DNA of 53,921 bases. Source: Mammaliicoccus fleurettii (GTDB lineage Bacteria > Bacillota > Bacilli > Staphylococcales > Staphylococcaceae). This document shows positions 26,969-37,780 of this stretch, in pieces; the stretch's first letter is position 1; each line of letters starts with the position of its first letter. Location: contig NZ_RXWZ01000051.1 in NCBI RefSeq assembly GCF_003970575.1, forward strand, positions 1 through 53,921, written 5' to 3'. The notes beneath the pieces are model-generated. The model made no database searches and was not told where the DNA came from. It saw only the letters and a list, made by a program, of their open reading frames with translations. The translations under genes and the position numbers were made by a program.

Positions 26969-28651
26969 CTACTTCATTATACCTGCGTCTTTATTGTGCA
27001 CGCCGTGTTTGTAGTAATCTATTTCTTCTGGTTCTAATGGTTTTTTTCCTCTTATAATATCTGCTGCTTTTTCTGCTAGCATCAATACTGGTGCGTGGAT
27101 ATTACCATTTGTTGTACGTGGCATTGCTGATGCGTCTACTACTCGTAGATTTTCCATACCGTGTACTTTCATTGTTAATGGGTCTACAACAGCCATTGGA
27201 TCTGATGCGGGTCCCATTTTAGCACTACATGATGGGTGTAATGCTGTTTCTGCATCTTTCTTAACCCATTCTAAAATTTCTTCATCTGTTTGTACTGATG
27301 GTCCTGGTGATATTTCTCCGTCATTAAATCGTGCTAATGCCGGTTGAGCTAGAATGTTTCTTGCTACTTTAATTGCTTCTATCCATTCTTGCTCGTCTTC
27401 TTTTGTTGATAAATAGTTAAATACGAATTTTGGTTTTACGAATGGGTCTTTAGATTTAATCTTCAGACTACCTCTTGAGTTAGAATACATAGGTCCAATA
27501 TGTACTTGGAAACCATGTTTTGTATCTGCTTTTTGTCCGTCATAACGTACTGCAAGAGGTAAGAAATGGAACATTAAGTTTGGATAATCTACTTCGTTGT
27601 TTGATCTCACAAATCCTCCACCTTCAAAGTGGTTACTTGCTGCTGGTCCTTTACGTCCAAATATCCATTGTAAACCAATGAAAGGCATTTTAAATTTATT
27701 TAAACTTGGTTGTTGTGAAACTGGTACAGAAGATGCATGTTGAACATAAACTTCTAAATGGTCTTCAAAGTTTTCACCTACACCTGGTAAATGTACGCGC
27801 GTTTCGATGCCTAGTGAGTTTAAATGTTCTGAATCACCGATGCCAGAAAGTTGTAGTAGTTGTGGTGTATTGAATGCGCCACCTGATAAAATAACTTCTC
27901 CAGCTCCTACAGTATGTTTCTTACCATTTTTCTTAAACGTAACGCCTGTCGCTCTTCTACCTTCGTAATTAATTTCTGTTACAAAAGCTCTTGTTTGTAC
28001 TGTTAAATTTTTACGCTTCATAGCTGGTCTTAAATAAGCAAGTGAAGCTGAAATTCTTCTACCGTTATGAATTTGACTATCAAATGGTCCAAATCCTTCT
28101 TGTCTAAATCCATTCACATCAGGTGTTTTATTAAATCCTGCTTCTACACCCGCTTCAAAAAATGCTTGGAACAATGGATTTGTTGCTGGGCCTCTTCTTA
28201 ATTTAATTGGACCATTATGCCCACGGTATTGATCTGATTTATCTGCACCATATGCTTTTTCTAATCTTTTGAAGTATGGTAAACAATTAGCGAATTTCCA
28301 ACTTTCCATGCCTTCTGGTTCTCCCCATCCTTCATAGTCCATAGGGTTACCACGTTGATAAATCATTCCGTTGATTGAACTAGATCCACCTAATACTTTA
28401 CCTCTTGTATGTGCAACTTTTCGACCGCCCATATGAGGTTCTCCATCTGTTTCATATTTCCAGTCATAGAAACGATTACCTGATGGATACATAAGAGCTG
28501 CTGGCATTTGAATTAACAAATCCCAAGCATAGTCACTTCTACCAGCTTCTAATACTAATACTGTTTTATCTTTATCTTCACTTAAACGACTTCCTAATAC
28601 TGAACCGGCACTTCCGCCACCGATAATTATATAATCATAAGATTTCTCCAT
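26969..28651 (-). CDS. betA: Choline dehydrogenase (GMC oxidoreductase)
   Basis: A 560-residue FAD enzyme oxidising choline to betaine aldehyde, called CudB in staphylococci. The N-terminal FAD fold is [20 protein letters not shown] (residues 6-25). GMC signatures include the [20 protein letters not shown] stretch near residue 85 and the active-site His region [10 protein letters not shown] near 470. AGGAGG precedes the ATG. It follows the aldehyde dehydrogenase gene by 41 bases and is the second gene of the operon. Confidence 0.9.
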   Translation of the reverse strand: MEKSYDYIIIGGGSAGSVLGSRLSEDKDKTVLVLEAGRSDYAWDLLIQMPAALMYPSGNRFYDWKYETDGEPHMGGRKVAHTRGKVLGGSSSINGMIYQRGNPMDYEGWGEPEGMESWKFANCLPYFKRLEKAYGADKSDQYRGHNGPIKLRRGPATNPLFQAFFEAGVEAGFNKTPDVNGFRQEGFGPFDSQIHNGRRISASLAYLRPAMKRKNLTVQTRAFVTEINYEGRRATGVTFKKNGKKHTVGAGEVILSGGAFNTPQLLQLSGIGDSEHLNSLGIETRVHLPGVGENFEDHLEVYVQHASSVPVSQQPSLNKFKMPFIGLQWIFGRKGPAASNHFEGGGFVRSNNEVDYPNLMFHFLPLAVRYDGQKADTKHGFQVHIGPMYSNSRGSLKIKSKDPFVKPKFVFNYLSTKEDEQEWIEAIKVARNILAQPALARFNDGEISPGPSVQTDEEILEWVKKDAETALHPSCSAKMGPASDPMAVVDPLTMKVHGMENLRVVDASAMPRTTNGNIHAPVLMLAEKAADIIRGKKPLEPEEIDYYKHGVHNKDAGIMK

Positions 28652-28692
28652 GCTTTAATATCCTCCTATATTTTCAATAATCATTGTTGTTT

Positions 28693-30183
28693 TTATTTGC
28701 TAAACCAATTCACTGGTTCAGGTTGTATATTTGTATAAATGTGTTTAGAAATAATATATTCTTCTAATCCTTCTTTACCTAGCTCTCTACCGATACCAGA
28801 TTGTTTATATCCACCCCATGGTGCTTGTGCAAAATAAGGATGGAAATCATTAATCCAAACCGTACCCATTTTCAATTTGTTAGCGATTCTATTTGCTTTG
28901 CCTATATCTTGAGTAAATATGCCTCCAGCTAATCCATAAATTGAATCATTAGCTAGTTCGATTGCTTCTTGTTCTGAAGAGAATCCTTCAATTGTTACAA
29001 CTGGACCAAACACTTCTTCTTGAACAATTCTCATTGAAGTATCACAGTTTGTAATAACAGTAGGTTCAAAGAAGAAACCATCTTGTAAGTCTGCTCTTTC
29101 TGGACGTTTACCACCAGCGGCAATTGTTGTCCCTTCTTCTTTAGCAACTTCTATATATTTTTCAACTTTTCCTCTATGTTCTGCTGAAATTAGAGGACCC
29201 ATTTCAGTTTCTTTATCAAAACCATTACCAATTTTAATTTTGTTTACTCTATCAACTAACGCTTCTTCAAATTGCGCTTTAATATCATTGTGTACGATTA
29301 TGCGTGAACCAGCTGAACAAACTTGACCAGCGTGGAAATATCCACCGTTTAATGCTTGATCAACAGCTAACTCTAAATCTGCATCATCAAAGATAATGTT
29401 TGGATTTTTACCACCTAATTCAAGCGCAATGTTCGTTACATTGTCTGCTGCGCGTTTCATAATGTGTTTACCAGTTTCAATACCACCAGTAAATGAAACA
29501 AGGTCAACTTCTTTATGAGATGATAATACGTCACCAACTTCTGAACCTTTACCAAGTACAAGGTTAATCACGCCATTTGGAAAACCAACTTGTTCCATTA
29601 ATTCAAATATACGAATTGTTGTTAACGGTGTAATTTCACTTGGCTTCATAACTAATGAACAACCCGTTACAAGAGCTGGAGCAATTTTCCATGAAGCTTG
29701 AAGTAATGGATAATTCCAAGGTGTAATTTGAGTTACAACACCAACAGGTTCTTTAACTATTTTACTTTCTGAATTAGGAATAGGTGATTCAATAATTTCT
29801 CCACCATCATTTCCTGCTAACCCAGCAAAATACATAAACACATTATGAATATCATCCATATCTGCAAATGATTCTTCTAATGTCTTACCAGTGTCTAACG
29901 TTTCAAGAGTCGCGAGCTCTTCTTTATGTTCTTTTATTAAATCTGCTATTTCTCTAACTTTTTGACTTCTATTCTCGCTCGTCTCGTGTGACCATTCTCC
30001 TGATTCAAATGACTTTCTTGCAGCCAATACAGCTTGCTCAGCGTCTTCTTTAGTACCTTCTGAGACTGAAATCACTACTTCTTGATTATATGGATTAACG
30101 ATGTCACGAGTCGCTTTGTTTGAAGCTTCGACCCAGTCACCATTAATAAATTGACGTCTTGATAAACGATCTATATATTCCAT
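28693..30183 (-). CDS. betB: Betaine aldehyde dehydrogenase
   Basis: A 496-residue NAD(P)-dependent aldehyde dehydrogenase making glycine betaine, called CudA in staphylococci. It has the catalytic Glu in ELGGKNPNIIF, the nucleophilic Cys in GGYFHAGQVCSAGSR (about residue 290) and FTGG for cofactor binding. GGAGG lies 9 bases before the ATG. A dyad just upstream of that ribosome site (30203-30226) may be where the divergent GbsR protein binds. With betA it supplies an osmoprotectant from choline. Confidence 0.9.
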   Translation of the reverse strand: MEYIDRLSRRQFINGDWVEASNKATRDIVNPYNQEVVISVSEGTKEDAEQAVLAARKSFESGEWSHETSENRSQKVREIADLIKEHKEELATLETLDTGKTLEESFADMDDIHNVFMYFAGLAGNDGGEIIESPIPNSESKIVKEPVGVVTQITPWNYPLLQASWKIAPALVTGCSLVMKPSEITPLTTIRIFELMEQVGFPNGVINLVLGKGSEVGDVLSSHKEVDLVSFTGGIETGKHIMKRAADNVTNIALELGGKNPNIIFDDADLELAVDQALNGGYFHAGQVCSAGSRIIVHNDIKAQFEEALVDRVNKIKIGNGFDKETEMGPLISAEHRGKVEKYIEVAKEEGTTIAAGGKRPERADLQDGFFFEPTVITNCDTSMRIVQEEVFGPVVTIEGFSSEQEAIELANDSIYGLAGGIFTQDIGKANRIANKLKMGTVWINDFHPYFAQAPWGGYKQSGIGRELGKEGLEEYIISKHIYTNIQPEPVNWFSK

Positions 30184-30202
30184 TTAAATTACCTCCGTTA
30201 AC

Positions 30203-30226
30203 TTTGTTAAATTTTTATTTAACGAA
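30203..30226. promoter_or_regulatory. Candidate GbsR/CudC operator in the betB leader
   Basis: TTTGTTAAAT and ATTTAACGAA are near-perfect inverted arms around TTTT, 20 bases upstream of the betB start. In Bacillus subtilis GbsR is reported to block transcription from a site downstream of the promoter; the position here would allow that. Confidence 0.5.
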
Positions 30227-30392
30227 CTTTACAAACTTATGTTAGCATATAAATATAAAAGGCGTCAAATCTTCAATATCAAATTAAAATCATAACTTTA
30301 TACAGGTATTACAAATAGACAAGTAAGGGAAAAGCAACTACAATTTAAAAGAATTCATGGTACAATTAAAGTAATTATTGGAGGTGTATGTA

Positions 30393-30947
30393 GTGGTACG
30401 TTCAGATAACTACAAAAAACAATTAGACCAAGCTAAAGACATCGTTATAAATGGAATTGGAGAAACGATGGATTTATATGGTATTAACCGTAGTGTTGGT
30501 AATTTATATGGCACGATGGTATTTGAAGGTAGTATGACACTTGATGAAATGCGCGAACAACTCCAAATGAGTAAACCGAGTATGAGCGCTGGTGTTAAGA
30601 AACTACAGGAGTTTGATATCGTCAAACAACAATTTACAAGAGGTAGCAGAAAACAACACTTTATAGCTGAGAAAGACTTCTTTATTTTCTTTAATAACTT
30701 CTTCTCAAGAAAATGGGATCGAGAAATATCTATTAATATGGATTCAGTTAAAGATGCAGAAGTATTACTGAAAAAAGTTATTGAAGCTGATGGTGTTGAT
30801 GAAGATACTAAAGAAGAAGCAACTATCATATATAAACAATTAGAAGACTACAAAGTTTATTACGAATGGTTATCGAATATTAGTAGCGCTATTAAAACAG
30901 GAGAAATATACAAATATTTCCCTATACCAGAACGTGAAGATAAATAA
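30393..30947 (+). CDS. GbsR/CudC-type choline-responsive repressor
   Basis: A 184-residue MarR-like winged-helix protein of the GbsR family. The DNA-binding part is MTLDEMREQLQMSKPSMSAGVKKL, followed by the wing QQFTRGSRKQHF. It is divergent from betB and betA, as expected for the choline-sensing repressor. I chose the GTG at 30393, 6 bases after GGAGGTG; the in-frame TTG at 30378 lies before the ribosome site. The C-terminal helices probably form the dimer and ligand part. Confidence 0.82.
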   Translation: MVRSDNYKKQLDQAKDIVINGIGETMDLYGINRSVGNLYGTMVFEGSMTLDEMREQLQMSKPSMSAGVKKLQEFDIVKQQFTRGSRKQHFIAEKDFFIFFNNFFSRKWDREISINMDSVKDAEVLLKKVIEADGVDEDTKEEATIIYKQLEDYKVYYEWLSNISSAIKTGEIYKYFPIPEREDK

Positions 30948-31017
30948 AGTATTGAAGTTATTTCCTAAGTGAAATTTGATACTGTTTAAATCTGGAATAA
31001 TCTGGGGTAATCCGGGC

Positions 31018-31121
31018 GAATCGCACGAAGACTTCTGAGTTATCGTGCGATTCATCTGAAATCTATACTCAACTAAAAAAGCAGAGAAAATTCTTAGTAT
31101 TTAAGAATTTTCTCTGCTTTT
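31018..31121. terminator. Two hairpins between gbsR and cysC
   Basis: First, GAATCGCACGA (31018-31028) pairs with TCGTGCGATTC (31043-31053). Second, a strong bidirectional terminator at 31075-31121 pairs AAAAGCAGAGAAAATTCTTA with TAAGAATTTTCTCTGCTTTT. The second ends the sulfate operon on the minus strand. Confidence 0.85.
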
Positions 31122-31132
31122 TATATTACCTA

Positions 31133-31732
31133 TTATAAATATTGATTTTCTTTTAAGTATGACACGATTTTATTTACTGACTCTTCAATACTTTCGTGTT
31201 CTGTATCGATTACAATTTCCGGATTAGATGGTTCTTCATATGGTGCATTAATGCCTGTAAATTCTTTAATTTCACCACTTCTTGCTTTTTTATATAAACC
31301 TTTAGGGTCTCTTGACTCACATTCATCTAAGCTACATTTTGTGAACACTTCAATAAACTCTCCGTCTTCTAGAATGTTTCTTACGATGTCTCGATCTTCT
31401 TTATATGGTGAGATGAATGCTGTCATTGTTACAACACCCGCATCTACCATAAGTTTACCTACTTCTCCTATACGACGAATATTTTCTTTTCTATCTTCTG
31501 GACTGAATCCAAGATTTTGATTTAATCCGTGACGTATATTATCTCCATCTAAACGATATGATGTTATTTTTTGTTCAAACAATGCTTTTTCTAATGCTAC
31601 TGAAATTGTTGATTTACCTGATCCTGATAAACCTGTAAACCAAATAACGACACTTTTATGACCATTTCTTTTTTGTCGTTGTTCTTTTGTTACTTCTGAA
31701 TCATGCCATGTAATATTTGTTGACGCGCTCAT
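31133..31732 (-). CDS. cysC: Adenylylsulfate (APS) kinase
   Basis: A 199-residue kinase that phosphorylates APS to PAPS. The Walker A motif is GLSGSGKS (34-41), followed by the family marks [20 protein letters not shown] and [10 protein letters not shown] chose the ATG at 31732 after AGGAGT; the in-frame TTG at 31747 lies in that ribosome site. It is the last gene of the nine-gene operon and starts 19 bases after sat. Confidence 0.92.
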   Translation of the reverse strand: MSASTNITWHDSEVTKEQRQKRNGHKSVVIWFTGLSGSGKSTISVALEKALFEQKITSYRLDGDNIRHGLNQNLGFSPEDRKENIRRIGEVGKLMVDAGVVTMTAFISPYKEDRDIVRNILEDGEFIEVFTKCSLDECESRDPKGLYKKARSGEIKEFTGINAPYEEPSNPEIVIDTEHESIEESVNKIVSYLKENQYL

Positions 31733-31751
31733 TGTTTCACTCCTCAAGAAA

Positions 31752-32930
31752 TTAGTTTTGTTTCAAGCCTTTAATTAATACATCTGCTACTTCTGGTCTT
31801 GAAAATTCTTTCGGTAATTGTTCTCCATTACGCAATTTCTCTCTTACTTTTGTTCCGCTTAAGTGGACATGATTTGATTTATCATGTGGACAAGTTTTAG
31901 CTGTTGTCATATTGTCACAAACAGTACAGAAAAATGCATGTTCAAACTTAAAGATTTGAATGCCAATTTCATCTTCATATTGTGAGATTAATTCTTGTGC
32001 ATCATAAGTTCCATAATAATCGCCTACTCCAGCGTGATCACGACCGACAATAAAGTGTGTACAGCCATAGTTTTTACGTACTAATGCATGCAAAATTGCT
32101 TCACGTGGTCCCGCATATCTCATAGCTGCTGGATATATAACAAGTCTTGTTCTTTCTTCAGGGTAATAATGTTTCAAAATGACTTGATAACTTTCCATTC
32201 TAATTTCTGCTGAAATATCGTCAGATTTTGTTTCACCAACGAGTGGATTTAATAATAATCCGTCTACTGATTCAAGTGCTATTTTTTGAATATATTCATG
32301 TGCACGATGAACAGGATTTCTTGTCTGGAATCCAACAACTGTTTTCCATCCTAAATCTTTAAATAATGCTCTTGTTTCACTTGGGTCTAAATGGAAATCA
32401 CTAAATTCATCGTGTTTAGGACGATCTACTAATTGAATAGGTCCTCCAAGATATACATTCCCTTTTTCATATACAAGCTTAACACCTGGATGACCTACAT
32501 CTGTTGTGCCATATACATTTTGAGCTTCTTTTTCTTTATCGTACGTATATTTCTCTTCAAGCTTTAACACACCATAAAGATGATTATCTTCACCATATAA
32601 CGCGATGTTAGAACCTATTTCAAAGTTATTTGCTTCTTCTTCTGTTACAGGCAATGTAATCGGAATGCTCCAAACTAGCCCATTTTCTAGACGTATATTT
32701 TCCACTACACTTACGTAATCTTTTTCACCTAAAAAGCCTGTTAATGGACTGAATCCACCTATTGCAATCAGTTCTAAATCTGATAAACTCCAAGGATTTA
32801 AAGTTAACTTAGAGAATGACTCTGCTGCTTCAATTAATTGTTCTCTTTCTTCACCTGTAACTTGACGGTTGATCAATTCACCACCATGAGGCTTAATTGT
32901 TTCGCTAATTTGTTGAGTTGCTGATACCAT
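31752..32930 (-). CDS. sat: Sulfate adenylyltransferase (ATP sulfurylase)
   Basis: A 392-residue enzyme making APS from sulfate and ATP. The nucleotide site motifs are [12 protein letters not shown] and [19 protein letters not shown] Cys-rich stretch, [18 protein letters not shown] (about 331-348), is typical of bacterial Sat with a bound zinc. It is the single-chain type, unrelated to CysDN. It lies between the TauE-type permease gene and cysC. Confidence 0.93.
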   Translation of the reverse strand: MVSATQQISETIKPHGGELINRQVTGEEREQLIEAAESFSKLTLNPWSLSDLELIAIGGFSPLTGFLGEKDYVSVVENIRLENGLVWSIPITLPVTEEEANNFEIGSNIALYGEDNHLYGVLKLEEKYTYDKEKEAQNVYGTTDVGHPGVKLVYEKGNVYLGGPIQLVDRPKHDEFSDFHLDPSETRALFKDLGWKTVVGFQTRNPVHRAHEYIQKIALESVDGLLLNPLVGETKSDDISAEIRMESYQVILKHYYPEERTRLVIYPAAMRYAGPREAILHALVRKNYGCTHFIVGRDHAGVGDYYGTYDAQELISQYEDEIGIQIFKFEHAFFCTVCDNMTTAKTCPHDKSNHVHLSGTKVREKLRNGEQLPKEFSRPEVADVLIKGLKQN

Positions 32931-32945
32931 TCTGATTCACTCCTA

Positions 32946-33854
32946 TTAATTTATTTGATCTACTTCTTTTGATTTTTGATTTTGAATGTTGAAAGGAAAT
33001 TTATTATGTTGGTAAAGCGTAAATAATACGAGACCTAACCATGCAACGACAATTCCTATCTTAACTATATAGACTGTTGTTTCATTACTTACAAAACTGC
33101 CTAATAACACACTGCTATTTGTAAAAATAATAAGTCCGCCTACAAGTACTGCTAGAACATATACTGGCAAAGTCTTTACTAACCAAGCTGAAAATGGTGC
33201 TGCAACTACGCCACCAAATGCTAATGCCACAACTAATAATATGCTAATTTGACTCCATCCAAGGAAAATGATAAATCCTAATGATGTAGAAATTGTTACA
33301 AAAAATTCACTCGCTGAAACTGTACCTATAACATATCTCGGTTCTATTTGATTTCTAGATAACAGTAATGGTGTATTGACTGGTCCCCAGCCTCCTCCAC
33401 CAATTGCATCTAAAAATCCTGCTATAGCACCTTGAGGAACAAGTATAAATCCTGATAACTTTCCACCATTCAGTTTATTATTTTGTTGTTTTTTAAAAAC
33501 AAACTGATAAATAATGTAGACGCCCATAGATAATAAAAATATTGCTATAAAAGGTTTTATAAAATCACTATGTAGATTGCTGAGTACACCTGCACCAATA
33601 AAACCTGTGATGGCACCAGGTAACGCCAGCTTTAAAATAATGGATTTATCTACATTTTTAAATTTCAAATGAGAAATACCAGATGCTGCTGTTGTTGCAA
33701 CTTCAGAAAAATGAATCGTTGCTGATGCGATTGCTGGAGCAACACCAAATGTTAATAATAATGAAGAAGAAGTTGCACCAAATCCCATCCCGAGAGAACC
33801 ATCAATTAATTGAGCTAAAAATCCTACAATCGCAAATATTGTTAGTTTTCGCAT
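32946..33854 (-). CDS. TauE/SafE-family membrane protein, probable sulfur oxyanion transporter
   Basis: A 302-residue protein with about eight helices. The N-terminal GFLAQLIDGSLGMGFG and the mid-protein GFLDAIGGGGWGPV are the paired TauE/SafE repeats. Members carry sulfite, sulfate or sulfoacetate. It lies inside the sulfate operon, where Bacillus subtilis has the unrelated sulfate permease CysP, so import of sulfate is the simplest role; sulfite export is the alternative. Confidence 0.78.
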   Translation of the reverse strand: MRKLTIFAIVGFLAQLIDGSLGMGFGATSSSLLLTFGVAPAIASATIHFSEVATTAASGISHLKFKNVDKSIILKLALPGAITGFIGAGVLSNLHSDFIKPFIAIFLLSMGVYIIYQFVFKKQQNNKLNGGKLSGFILVPQGAIAGFLDAIGGGGWGPVNTPLLLSRNQIEPRYVIGTVSASEFFVTISTSLGFIIFLGWSQISILLVVALAFGGVVAAPFSAWLVKTLPVYVLAVLVGGLIIFTNSSVLLGSFVSNETTVYIVKIGIVVAWLGLVLFTLYQHNKFPFNIQNQKSKEVDQIN

Positions 33855-33857
33855 ATA

Positions 33858-34490
33858 CTACTCCTCTCTTGTTCTCTTTTTAGGTTGTCGTCTTAACCAA
33901 TTTGTTAATTTGTTTTGTTCATCTTTATCAAAATATTGATCAGATAATATAGATTCTAACAATTGGTTTTTTTCTGTATTTTCTAGGTTTAATGATTTAA
34001 TAATTATGCGACTTTCAAATAAAAATTCTACGTATTCTTCATAATCAACAGGATATTGCTTCTCTAAATCATCCAAAATATTACTTACTAACTTTGGACT
34101 CGCACCAGTTGATGTCACGCTTATTTGTAATTTCCCTCGTTTTAATGTCCCAGGAAATATAACATTTCCGACTTGTGCATCACTGACCATATTTATAAGA
34201 CTATGTTTCGGGGCTGACTTTTTAATAACATCGTTTACCTCTTGTTGATTTGTAGCAGATATAATAAAGTCGGCATCTTCCAGATCTGATGATTCGAATA
34301 TCTTTTTCTTCCATATTATTTTTTCATCAAGATAAAGTTGAAATAAGTCTTCTGTGAGTTCTGGGCTAATAACGTGAATCACAGCATCGCTTTCAAGTAT
34401 GGCTTTCACTCTTCGTTTTGCTATTTTTCCACCGCCGATAACTTTGACTTGCTTATCTGTAAAATCAATATTGAGCGGAACATATGCCAA
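33858..34490 (-). CDS. sirC: Precorrin-2 dehydrogenase (siroheme synthase N-terminal type)
   Basis: A 210-residue NAD-dependent enzyme oxidising precorrin-2 to sirohydrochlorin. It has the Rossmann start KQVKVIGGGKIAKRRVKAIL and the family segment IISATNQQEVN. The segment QISVTSTGASPKLV matches the dimerisation part. It begins at TTG 34490 after AAGGGTGA. It corresponds to YlnF of Bacillus subtilis and provides siroheme for CysI. Confidence 0.85.
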   Translation of the reverse strand: MAYVPLNIDFTDKQVKVIGGGKIAKRRVKAILESDAVIHVISPELTEDLFQLYLDEKIIWKKKIFESSDLEDADFIISATNQQEVNDVIKKSAPKHSLINMVSDAQVGNVIFPGTLKRGKLQISVTSTGASPKLVSNILDDLEKQYPVDYEEYVEFLFESRIIIKSLNLENTEKNQLLESILSDQYFDKDEQNKLTNWLRRQPKKRTREE

Positions 34491-34515
34491 TAGAAATCAC
34501 CCTTTATTCATATAT

Positions 34516-35256
34516 TCAAACTTTTTCAGTAGTAAGCGTTTCAAGAACACGGTCTTTCAATGCTTCTTGTATAGAAGGATGATGACCTAAGTGTTTACAA
34601 ACGATAATGTCACTGTTCATATTATGTTCTTTAGCTGTTTTCTCTATGTGACGCTCTAACACGCCTGTGAACCAAAGATATGGTGCTATGAATATTTGTG
34701 AATGTTCAGCTTGTAATGCTACTTGTAACGCATCTTCAAATGATGGCTCACACGCAGCTAAGTAACAAACTTCTACATTTTCAAATTCTGTCGTTTCATA
34801 TAATGCTTTGCCAATAGCCGTTATATCTATTTTAGTTTGAGGGTTATAACTTCCTCTCCCTACAACAAGTAGTTTTGCGTCTTTTTTGATTGAAATATTC
34901 GTTTCTTGAATGCGTTCATTCAGAATAGCTGATAATCTTGGTTGAACACCTAAAGGCTTTCCATAAGTAAATGTAACTTCAGGATGTTTTTTCTTTATTT
35001 CATCAATTTCATTCGGTATATCTTTAAAGTAATGACCTGCACTGAGCAATAATACGGGTATAACAGAAATTTCAGTAGCACCATTGTCTATTAATTTTTT
35101 TACACCTTGTTGAATATCTGGTTGTGCTAACTCTAAGAAGCAAATCTCCTGTAGAGGAATATCTATTTTCTTTTTAACTGAGTCTATAAAAGTAATAGCT
35201 TCTTCTGTTGCTTCTTTAATTCTGCTACCATGACTGACATATAATACGCCTATCAT
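34516..35256 (-). CDS. sirB: Sirohydrochlorin ferrochelatase (SirB/CbiX type)
   Basis: A 246-residue chelatase inserting iron into sirohydrochlorin. The metal-binding His is in YVSHGSR at the start, and a second His lies in LLSAGHYFKDIP. The two-lobed length is that of the long CbiX form. It lies between sumT and sirC in the operon, which completes the three-step siroheme route. Confidence 0.85.
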   Translation of the reverse strand: MIGVLYVSHGSRIKEATEEAITFIDSVKKKIDIPLQEICFLELAQPDIQQGVKKLIDNGATEISVIPVLLLSAGHYFKDIPNEIDEIKKKHPEVTFTYGKPLGVQPRLSAILNERIQETNISIKKDAKLLVVGRGSYNPQTKIDITAIGKALYETTEFENVEVCYLAACEPSFEDALQVALQAEHSQIFIAPYLWFTGVLERHIEKTAKEHNMNSDIIVCKHLGHHPSIQEALKDRVLETLTTEKV

Positions 35257-35271
35257 TGTATCCCTCCAGTA

Positions 35272-36042
35272 TTAATAAATGAGTTGTGGAACCTGTTGTT
35301 CGTTCGCTACTTCTTCAAACCAACTCATTTTTTCTCTTAGTTTGACGACTTCTCCAATGACAATCATTGCAGGATTTTTAACATGTTTTGATTTAGTGAC
35401 AATATCATCCAAAGTACCAGTTACAGTTAATTGATGATTTGATGTGCCACAATGTATTAATGCAACAGGTGTATCAGAACTTCTACCATGTTTAACTAAC
35501 AATCTTTTAATTTCTGGTAGCTTTTTGACGCCCATATAAATACAAAGTGTTTCTGGTCCTAAAGCTAAATGTTTCCAATATTCGTCTTCATCTATAGAAT
35601 CCTTCATCACGCCTGTTATAAAAGCAACCGACGAGCTGTAATCTCTATGTGTAACAGGGATTCCGGCATAAGCTGGTGCTGCAACACCAGCTGTAATACC
35701 AGGAACTACTTCAAATTGAATATCATAATTTTTTAATGTTTCCGCTTCTTCACCGCCACGACCAAATATAAATGGATCTCCACCTTTTAATCGTGTTACG
35801 GTATGACCTTCTAAAGATAACTTCACAAGTAATTCATTAATTTCGTCTTGCGTTAATGAGTGATTTTTAGGGCTTTTTCCACAATAAATCATTTTTGTAT
35901 CTTCAGTTGCATATTCAAGTAACGCTTTATTAACAAGTCGATCATATAGAATGACATTGGACTGTTTAATTGCTTTAATACCTTTAACTGTTATTAGATC
36001 TGGATCACCTGGTCCAGCACCAACTAAGAATACTTTGCCCAT
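35272..36042 (-). CDS. sumT: Uroporphyrinogen-III C-methyltransferase
   Basis: A 256-residue SAM-dependent enzyme making precorrin-2. The opening VFLVGAGPGDPDLITVKG, then LYDRLV and RLKGGDPFIFGRGGEEAE are signature motifs. The TPVALIHCGTSNHQ and MIVIGEVV ends are also present. It is the first of three siroheme genes, directly after cysI. Confidence 0.92.
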   Translation of the reverse strand: MGKVFLVGAGPGDPDLITVKGIKAIKQSNVILYDRLVNKALLEYATEDTKMIYCGKSPKNHSLTQDEINELLVKLSLEGHTVTRLKGGDPFIFGRGGEEAETLKNYDIQFEVVPGITAGVAAPAYAGIPVTHRDYSSSVAFITGVMKDSIDEDEYWKHLALGPETLCIYMGVKKLPEIKRLLVKHGRSSDTPVALIHCGTSNHQLTVTGTLDDIVTKSKHVKNPAMIVIGEVVKLREKMSWFEEVANEQQVPQLIY

Positions 36043-36061
36043 GCTTCCACCCCTTTTCTGT

Positions 36062-37765
36062 TTAACTATGAAAGTCTTGTCCTGAGTGCACTTCTTTTAT
36101 AATGCCTTTACGGATAACAAAGTCTCCAAAGTGTTCACCATCATTTTTTTCTTTACCATATTGAATAATAATTGGTCTTAAACTTTCTAAAATTTCATCT
36201 TCACCTATATTTTCTTTATATAGTTTATTTAGACGGTCTCCAGAGAATCCACCACCAAGATACATGTTGTATTTACCTGGTGCTTTACCGATAAATGCAA
36301 TTTCAGCTAGAGCTGGTCTTGCACAACCGTTAGGACAACCTGTCATACGAATTGTAATTTCTTCTTCATTTAAACCTGTTTCATCTAAAAGACCTTCAAT
36401 TTTATTAATAAGTGTAGGTAAATAACGTTCTGATTCAGCCATTGCTAAACCACAAGTTGGAAAGGCTACACATGCCATTGAATTTCTTCTAAGCCCTGTA
36501 TAATTTTCTCCATCTGTAATACCATATTTATCTATAATTTTTTGAATTTGAGCCTTTTTACTTTTGGCTACATTAGCAATAATTAAGTTTTGGTTCGGAG
36601 TTAAACGGAAATCTCCTGTATGGATTTCAGCAATTTCTCTTAAAGCTGTTTTTAACTTGTAGTCTTGTGTATCTTTCACACGGCCATTTTGAATAAATAA
36701 TGTAAAATGCCATTTGCCACTACCTTCAGTCCACCCGTAACGATCTCCATTATGTTTAAAATCGAATGGTCTTGGTTCTTCAATTTCCCAACCTAATCTT
36801 GTATTTAATTCTTCACGAATCCAATCTACACCTAGTCGGTCAACTGTATATTTAAATCGTGCATTTGTTCTATCTTCTCTATTACCGTGGTCTCTTTGTA
36901 TTGTTAATAGTTTCTCACAAACATCTATCGCTTCTTCTTTAGGGAAGTAACCAAGCAATCTACCTACTTGAGGGTATGTCTTCGTATTACCGTGTTTCAT
37001 ACCCATTCCACCGCCAACAGTGACATTAAATCCAACTAATTGGTCATCTTCAATTATTGAAATGAGTCCAATATCTTGTGAATAAACATCTATATCATTT
37101 GAAGGTGGAACAGCGATACCGATTTTAAATTTTCTAGGCAAATAAGTCTTACCATACATCGGTTCTACTTCTTCTTTAGTATCAACTATTTTCTCATCAT
37201 CTAACCAAATTTCATGATACGCTCCGGTTTGTGGTGATAAATGATCACTAATATCTGTTGCAAGTTTATCAACTTCTTTATGTACACCTGATTGATATGG
37301 ATTTGGGTTACACATAACATTTCTGTTTACGTCACCACATGCAGCTAAAGAATCCATAACTGCGTGATGAATACTTTGCATAGAGCTTTTTAAATTTCTT
37401 TTTAAAATTCCGTGAAATTGAAATGCTTGTCTCGTTGTTAATTTGATTGTGTCATTTGCATATTCTGTAGAAATATCATCCATTGCAAGCCATTGATCAG
37501 CTGTTGCTGTACCACCTGGAACTCTAACTCTAATCATGAAACTATAAGCAGGTTCTAGCTTTTGTTTACGACGCTCGTCACGGATATCTCTATCATCTTG
37601 CATATAACTTCCGTGGAATTTCAGCAATTTTGTATCGTCTTCTGCTATTGCTCCTGTTATTTCATCAGATAAACCTTCTTTAATTGTTCCTCTTAAATAA
37701 TTACTTCTATTTTTAATGTGTTCCATTTCATCTAATTTTTCGGATAAATTAGTTTGAGTGCTCAC
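36062..37765 (-). CDS. cysI: NADPH sulfite reductase, hemoprotein beta subunit
   Basis: A 567-residue enzyme reducing sulfite to sulfide with siroheme and a 4Fe-4S cluster. The four Cys ligands are visible in [15 protein letters not shown] and [10 protein letters not shown]. Two nitrite/sulfite reductase repeats carry [16 protein letters not shown] and [12 protein letters not shown]. It begins at GTG 37765, 7 bases after GAGGGGGG. It pairs with CysJ, encoded just upstream. Confidence 0.93.
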   Translation of the reverse strand: MSTQTNLSEKLDEMEHIKNRSNYLRGTIKEGLSDEITGAIAEDDTKLLKFHGSYMQDDRDIRDERRKQKLEPAYSFMIRVRVPGGTATADQWLAMDDISTEYANDTIKLTTRQAFQFHGILKRNLKSSMQSIHHAVMDSLAACGDVNRNVMCNPNPYQSGVHKEVDKLATDISDHLSPQTGAYHEIWLDDEKIVDTKEEVEPMYGKTYLPRKFKIGIAVPPSNDIDVYSQDIGLISIIEDDQLVGFNVTVGGGMGMKHGNTKTYPQVGRLLGYFPKEEAIDVCEKLLTIQRDHGNREDRTNARFKYTVDRLGVDWIREELNTRLGWEIEEPRPFDFKHNGDRYGWTEGSGKWHFTLFIQNGRVKDTQDYKLKTALREIAEIHTGDFRLTPNQNLIIANVAKSKKAQIQKIIDKYGITDGENYTGLRRNSMACVAFPTCGLAMAESERYLPTLINKIEGLLDETGLNEEEITIRMTGCPNGCARPALAEIAFIGKAPGKYNMYLGGGFSGDRLNKLYKENIGEDEILESLRPIIIQYGKEKNDGEHFGDFVIRKGIIKEVHSGQDFHS

Positions 37766-37780
37766 AATAATGCCCCCCTC

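Noticed and set aside
31018-31053. GC-richer hairpin after gbsR as a separate small RNA
   Set aside because: No promoter is visible before it; it is more simply part of the gbsR 3' end.
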